Shown: positions 8,875-12,902 of the stretch, in pieces
How positions within the stretch are numbered: position 1 is the first letter of the stretch
Layout of the letters: each line of letters opens with the position of its first letter
DNA from: Smittium culicis
Lineage: Eukaryota > Kickxellomycota > Harpellomycetes > Harpellales > Legeriomycetaceae
Direction: 5' to 3'
Assembly: GCA_001970855.1 (NCBI GenBank)
Contig: LSSN01001742.1
Location: forward strand, 1 to 12,902
Length of the DNA stretch: 12,902 nucleotides
Notes under the pieces: generated by a model
Seen by the model: only the letters and a program-made list of their open reading frames with translations
The model's database searches: none
What the model was told of the DNA's origin: nothing
Translations under genes and position numbers: made by a program

Positions 8875-11208
8875 ATGAGACCCCCCTAATGTGTCAAACC
8901 TTGTCTATTTTATTATTATTTAATGGTTAGCTATTAATCAACATCACTGTTTAAAGCAAAACACTTTGATTATAGAATCATCGCTGAATATTTGTAATTT
9001 CCAATAATATAAGCGCCAAATATTATATTGTTTACCTAAAATAAGATTAAATATTATCATTTTAATTCTATTGGATGTTTAATGATTGAACATTTTACTT
9101 TCACCCAACGAATGATCTTATTTTAAGTTTCAATAGGAGCTTAATCTCATATTCCATCCACTAAGTTATCATTATTACATGTGATCTAAGTTGATAAAAT
9201 AATTTGATAATTTCACTAAACAACTGGTAAATTTTCCTCAAAAGAAAGCTTATAGCGAAGAGTTCAAGATATTAAGAATATTTTATATCTTTTGACGGTT
9301 GGATTTTCTATAGTATGTGTGAAACAAGTCGATTTAGCTTCATAGTATAGTTATTAGTTTTATATAATCAACATAAATATTATCTATTTTGAAAATTTGA
9401 CTTTGAAGATACTTATGGATTCACTCTTAAAAGAGTTTAAATCGCTATCATTATACTACAACTATTCAAAAATTTTAAACTTTCAAATGTTTTTTTAAAT
9501 ATATTTTTTCTTTGAATGTACTGGTTGTTTAAAAAGCTTTACTGTACTTATCTACAGATTATTGGGTTGGTTTAAATAATGATATCGAGTATATATTTAT
9601 TTTATGTTTAAACTAAAGAACTAGTTAATAAGTGAACAAATATCTGATTGAAGATATTATTTTTCTACTTATAAGTAACGAAATAAAAACTAGATCAAAA
9701 AAATTAAATAACGCATCTTTACTATTTTGTTGCAACCTTATAAAGCTGTACATTTTAATGCAAACATTCCATGCTAATAGAATTAATATAACTTTATTTA
9801 ATTTTATTATAGGTAATTAATATATGATTTGTTACTTAAATTATTGGATATTACTAATATCTAGTGATGATTCTATAATCAAAGTGTTTTTTCTAATAAG
9901 TAAGTCTTTTGTTTTAATCAGTGGTGTTGGTGACATTTTAACCATTATTTAATCGCATATCTACCCGCATTCCCTTTTTGAGTAATTACTAATTTAAGCC
10001 AGAAGATAACTTTGAGAATCAAATCATTAATTACATAAAGCTGTTAGATATGATTTTGGTATGAAAAAGTGGTTTATCTCGATAAAATGGATACTCTCAG
10101 AACTCTCTAGCTGGAAATAACTTTCAAAAAAAAGTAACTCAATAACTATAAGTAAAAGATAATTTGATTTGTTTGTCAAACTAATTAATATATATAATTG
10201 ATTTTTTTTTCAATCTAAAAATGAGAAAAAAAACCTCTCAAATTAATCGATTTATCTGACATTAACCAAAAGTATATCGAATTTAACTGGTTCTACGCAG
10301 TTCCTATACGTGAGATACTCTTATGATAACAATAATTTTTTTTCTTAAAATTAATATTTGCTTATTTAAATTAGGTAAAGGTATTAGCTATATCAGATAA
10401 ACCATTCGATGATAAATCTATAAAGATTTTTAAGTAAAATTAATATTTCTAATTAGGAAAAACTTGTTAAGAAAAACACCGCCCATCGAAATAATCTCCC
10501 ATGGTATCAGAATATAAAGATTTTCAATTTTCCCCCTCATGAATTCATGGGTAGCAGATCTGATTCTTTTTTATAAGAACCGATTAATGAGCAATAAAAT
10601 TATTTTTTATACTTAGCCTCAGAGCATTTTTTACTTGGTATCGAGTGTACTCCATTTACTATTTACTGAAATTAAAAGCTTCCATTTAAATTATGTGAAA
10701 TTAAAAATAATATTATAAATTTATACCATAAATAATAAGACTTTAAGCCGGAAAAACTACTGAAATCCATTAAAATAGGAGGTATGATAATATTGGAAAC
10801 TATTTATGAAATATGCATTATAAATTATACAGAAATTCAGTGTGTAAAATTGCTGTAAAATAAATAACCAACAAAAAAGTAAATGTTTAATTATTGCAAA
10901 TAAAAATTTCAGAGTAAAATGAATAAATGAGCGGATTCATAATGAATGAAGTATTTAAACCCGCAGATGAGCATGTGGCTAACTAGCTTTTCAAGATGTT
11001 TCAAGTGTGTTGGAAAAGAAAGAGTGTATTTTAGTAGCCCTTGAACCAATGTACAGTGGTTATGGGGCTGCTAGAGCGGTCGAGAGGGTCAGTTGAAAAA
11101 TTATTTTTATAGTATTTTTTTTAGCTATTTAAATACTTATTAATAGTTATTTACATACTTATAAATTATGCTTAATAAACCTTAAAGGACAAAAAAAAAG
11201 CATTTAAA
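8875..11208. other. Gene-free AT-rich region
   Basis: About 2.3 kb with no supported coding sequence. Open frames are short and composed of codons expected from random AT-rich DNA. The only long one, 62 codons at 9632-9820, begins with GTG and resembles nothing. Noted within it are a perfect 12-base palindrome CATGAATTCATG (10538-10549), two near-repeats around AAAATTAATATTT (near 10350 and 10436), and a mixed-composition patch at about 10927-11100 discussed under findings. Confidence 0.6.
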
Positions 11209-11289
11209 CCCTTTCTCGTGCGGTAGAGTGATTTTTATCTAACCAAATATAGCCAATTAAATTTAATTAAAAAATATAATTCCAATACC
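11209..11289. mobile_element. Partial copy (left end only) of the CCCTTTC MITE family
   Basis: The first 50 or so bases match the left ends of the copies at 8680 and 11294: CCCTTTC, then GCGGT, a GA, a T-run, ACCAAA, ATAGCCAA. It is preceded by TTTAAA, which contains TTAA at 11204-11207 plus one extra A. About 80 bp in, the next full copy begins, and no separate right end for this copy is seen. It is either truncated or interrupted by insertion of its neighbour. Confidence 0.65.
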
Positions 11290-11293
11290 TAAA

Positions 11294-11481
11294 CCCTTTC
11301 CTGGACGGTGGACTATTTTTGATTTACCAAAAATAGCTAACTTAAATCGAAATAAATAATCAAATTTCGAGTATTTAAATGATATTGGATATTGTAATAT
11401 GACAGCAAATAATAAACTAGCATATTAATCATAAGCAAATCATAAAATTAATTTATATTAAAAGTGTTGAGCGCGAAAGGG
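11294..11481. mobile_element. Second full copy (188 bp) of the CCCTTTC MITE family
   Basis: The left end, CCCTTTCCTGGACGGTGGAC, is followed by a T-run and TACCAAAAATAGCTAA, closely parallel to the copy at 8680. The right end, reverse-complemented, is CCCTTTCGCGCTCAACACTT, sharing CCCTTTC, CACT and the following T-rich run with the other copy's right end. Length differs by only 3 bp from the 191-bp copy. The flanks are TAAA on the left and ATAA on the right, so the TTAA duplication, if once present, has decayed. There is no coding capacity. Confidence 0.72.
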
Positions 11482-12751
11482 ATAAAATTAAAAAAAGCGA
11501 TAAGAATAATAGCTATAATTAAAGCAAAAATAAATTTTTATATTTAGTTCAAGCTGGATGTAAACGAGTTTTTTAGTGAATTAGCAGTTCTTTCAAAGAA
11601 CTATAAAAAAAGATTATTAACTGATCTGTATTATGGTATTTGATCGATCTTTATCCATACTAAATATCATCGAGAAGAGATATCAAGGTACGTGAAATCT
11701 TAGATCCGAATATTTACATACGTATTATCATCAAGTTATTCTATATTGTATTTATCTAACTAATAAGTTAAAAAATCTCAAAAATCATTAATTTCTATAT
11801 TTAATCAAAATTTCAATGCAACTACACTTATAAACCCAAAGATTATTTATTTTATTTTTCTATTTTTCACGTGTTTTTATTGCTTCGAACCTATTTATGT
11901 AATATAATTAGTTCATTGTAACAAATTCAACTGAGTTTCTTATTTTTGTAAAAAAAATTTTCTGGGGATACATGTCGCCGAGAGTTTTTATCCCTGGCAC
12001 GATATGTGTTCATAGATACTTTTATATCTGTGTGTTTAGTTAATATAAGGATTTAGTTTTAGTTTTTAGTATTAAATTTATTATAAAGAATGAGTAATAA
12101 TTTTTTTGACTAATTTTATTTTTGAATAAAATTTATCGGTATTTATATTAAAATATTTAAAGTAAATACAATAAAGCATAAGTATTAACAAATTTTGAGT
12201 TTGTTTCTTACATACTTTTAAATTTTAAAGAAAAGGGTTTTAAGAATATGATATAATACCAAAAGTAAAAATAATGATAATGAATGTAGTAATAAAAGTA
12301 GAAAAAGAAAATAATAAACCAATAAACTAAATTTCTCTTTGGTTTAGCTCTGTATAAAAAATTCTTTGTAAAACGCAAGTTCTCAGATTTGCAAAACATA
12401 AAGAAAAAATTACACCACTTATATCCTTGGAGAAATATTATGTTTTTTGTATTCGGATAGGTCGCACAACCTATTTACGACATAAATACTCACTAAAATA
12501 AATTATAAGATTTATGGTCATAAGTTTATGAAAAGATGCTTAGACGTGCCTCGATATTTAACTTTACTATTTCAAAAAATATCAAATCAATGCTATTCCT
12601 CCAAAAAGCGCTTTTTTTAGTGCTACTTGGGTCTATATTGACTCACTATCACAATCTCTTATTGGAATTTTTTGCAGAAAAATATACTGTAGTTTACTTA
12701 GTTTTAAAAAATCAATTACAGCTTATTTAGGAATTGATTTATAATTAATAA
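11482..12751. other. AT-rich intergenic region without a supported gene
   Basis: No gene can be supported. Two small open frames (12208-12399 minus and 12536-12730 plus) are low-complexity and resemble no family. The only structured sites are an imperfect hairpin at 11962-11997 and a short perfect hairpin at 12457-12474 (ATAGGT, six-base loop, ACCTAT). Confidence 0.55.
11962..11997. repeat. Imperfect inverted repeat / hairpin in AT-rich DNA
   Basis: GGGATA (11965-11970) pairs with TATCCC (11989-11994). The stem can extend to nine pairs with two wobbles, around an 18-base loop containing GTCGCCGAGAG. It is one of the few GC-containing islands in this stretch. Function is unknown; I see no ribozyme core or tRNA feature in it. 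Confidence 0.35.

Positions 12752-12902
<151 letters not shown>

Noticed and set aside
10868..10972. Minus-strand stretch containing NPLIY, reminiscent of helix 7 of rhodopsin-type receptors
   Set aside because: The motif is short, the frame is broken by stops on its upstream side, no other receptor helices are found, and a different minus-strand frame is open over the same bases.
11058..11110. tRNA-like sequence (GAGCGGTCGAGAGGG resembling a Ser/Leu D-arm)
   Set aside because: No anticodon stem can be paired and no T-arm follows; the next bases are T- and A-rich.
8871..11208. Possible CRISPR array or tandem satellite in the long gene-free region
   Set aside because: Scanning by eye found no regularly spaced direct repeats, only scattered AT-rich near-repeats.
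12208..12399. 63-codon minus-strand frame rich in Phe and Tyr
   Set aside because: Low-complexity product of AT-rich DNA; nothing recognisable.
12536..12730. 64-codon plus-strand frame with an ATG and a hydrophobic stretch
   Set aside because: It has the length and composition expected by chance in AT-rich DNA, has no family resemblance, and runs up to the microsatellite.

Overview
The window looks like AT-rich nuclear DNA of a eukaryote, most likely a fungus. It holds one full-length ABCC-type (MRP/YCF1-like) transporter gene with a short GT-AG intron, a decayed non-LTR retrotransposon, small TTAA-flanked inverted-repeat elements and a long trinucleotide microsatellite. There are no bacterial-style operons or ribosome binding sites. 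A gut-fungus type (Zoopagomycota, Harpellales-like) is my guess from the AT-rich composition, the YCF1-like transporter and the style of the reverse transcriptase. It is inference only.

Layout. Positions 1 to about 871 (minus strand) hold a 5'-truncated, broken LINE-type reverse transcriptase relic that runs off the left edge. Positions 872-1439 are AT-rich spacer. Positions 1506-6265 (minus) are the transporter gene, in two exons: 6265-6041, a 68-nt intron, then 5972-1506, giving about 1563 residues. The long open frame alone appears to begin at a TTG codon at 5969. The real start is the ATG at 6265, and exon 1 supplies the beginning of the N-terminal membrane domain TMD0. Upstream of the ATG (6266-6530) the coding strand is pyrimidine-rich and probably contains the promoter and leader.

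From about 6530 to the right end there is no confidently coding sequence. About 6660-8020 is visibly less AT-rich than its surroundings and contains a speculative two-exon 85-codon frame with a TACTAAC branch-point-like motif (7987-7680, minus). A 191-bp element at 8680-8870 has CCCTTTC terminal inverted repeats and perfect TTAA flanks, as in piggyBac-type non-autonomous elements (MITEs). A 188-bp relative lies at 11294-11481, next to a partial third copy at 11209-11289. The window ends in about 50 perfect AAT repeats (12752-12902).

The genes do not form a pathway. The picture is one conserved single-copy-type membrane transporter embedded in mobile-element debris and AT-rich intergenic DNA. 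I did not find a convincing undescribed system. The most useful results are the recovered first exon of the transporter and the small TTAA element family.
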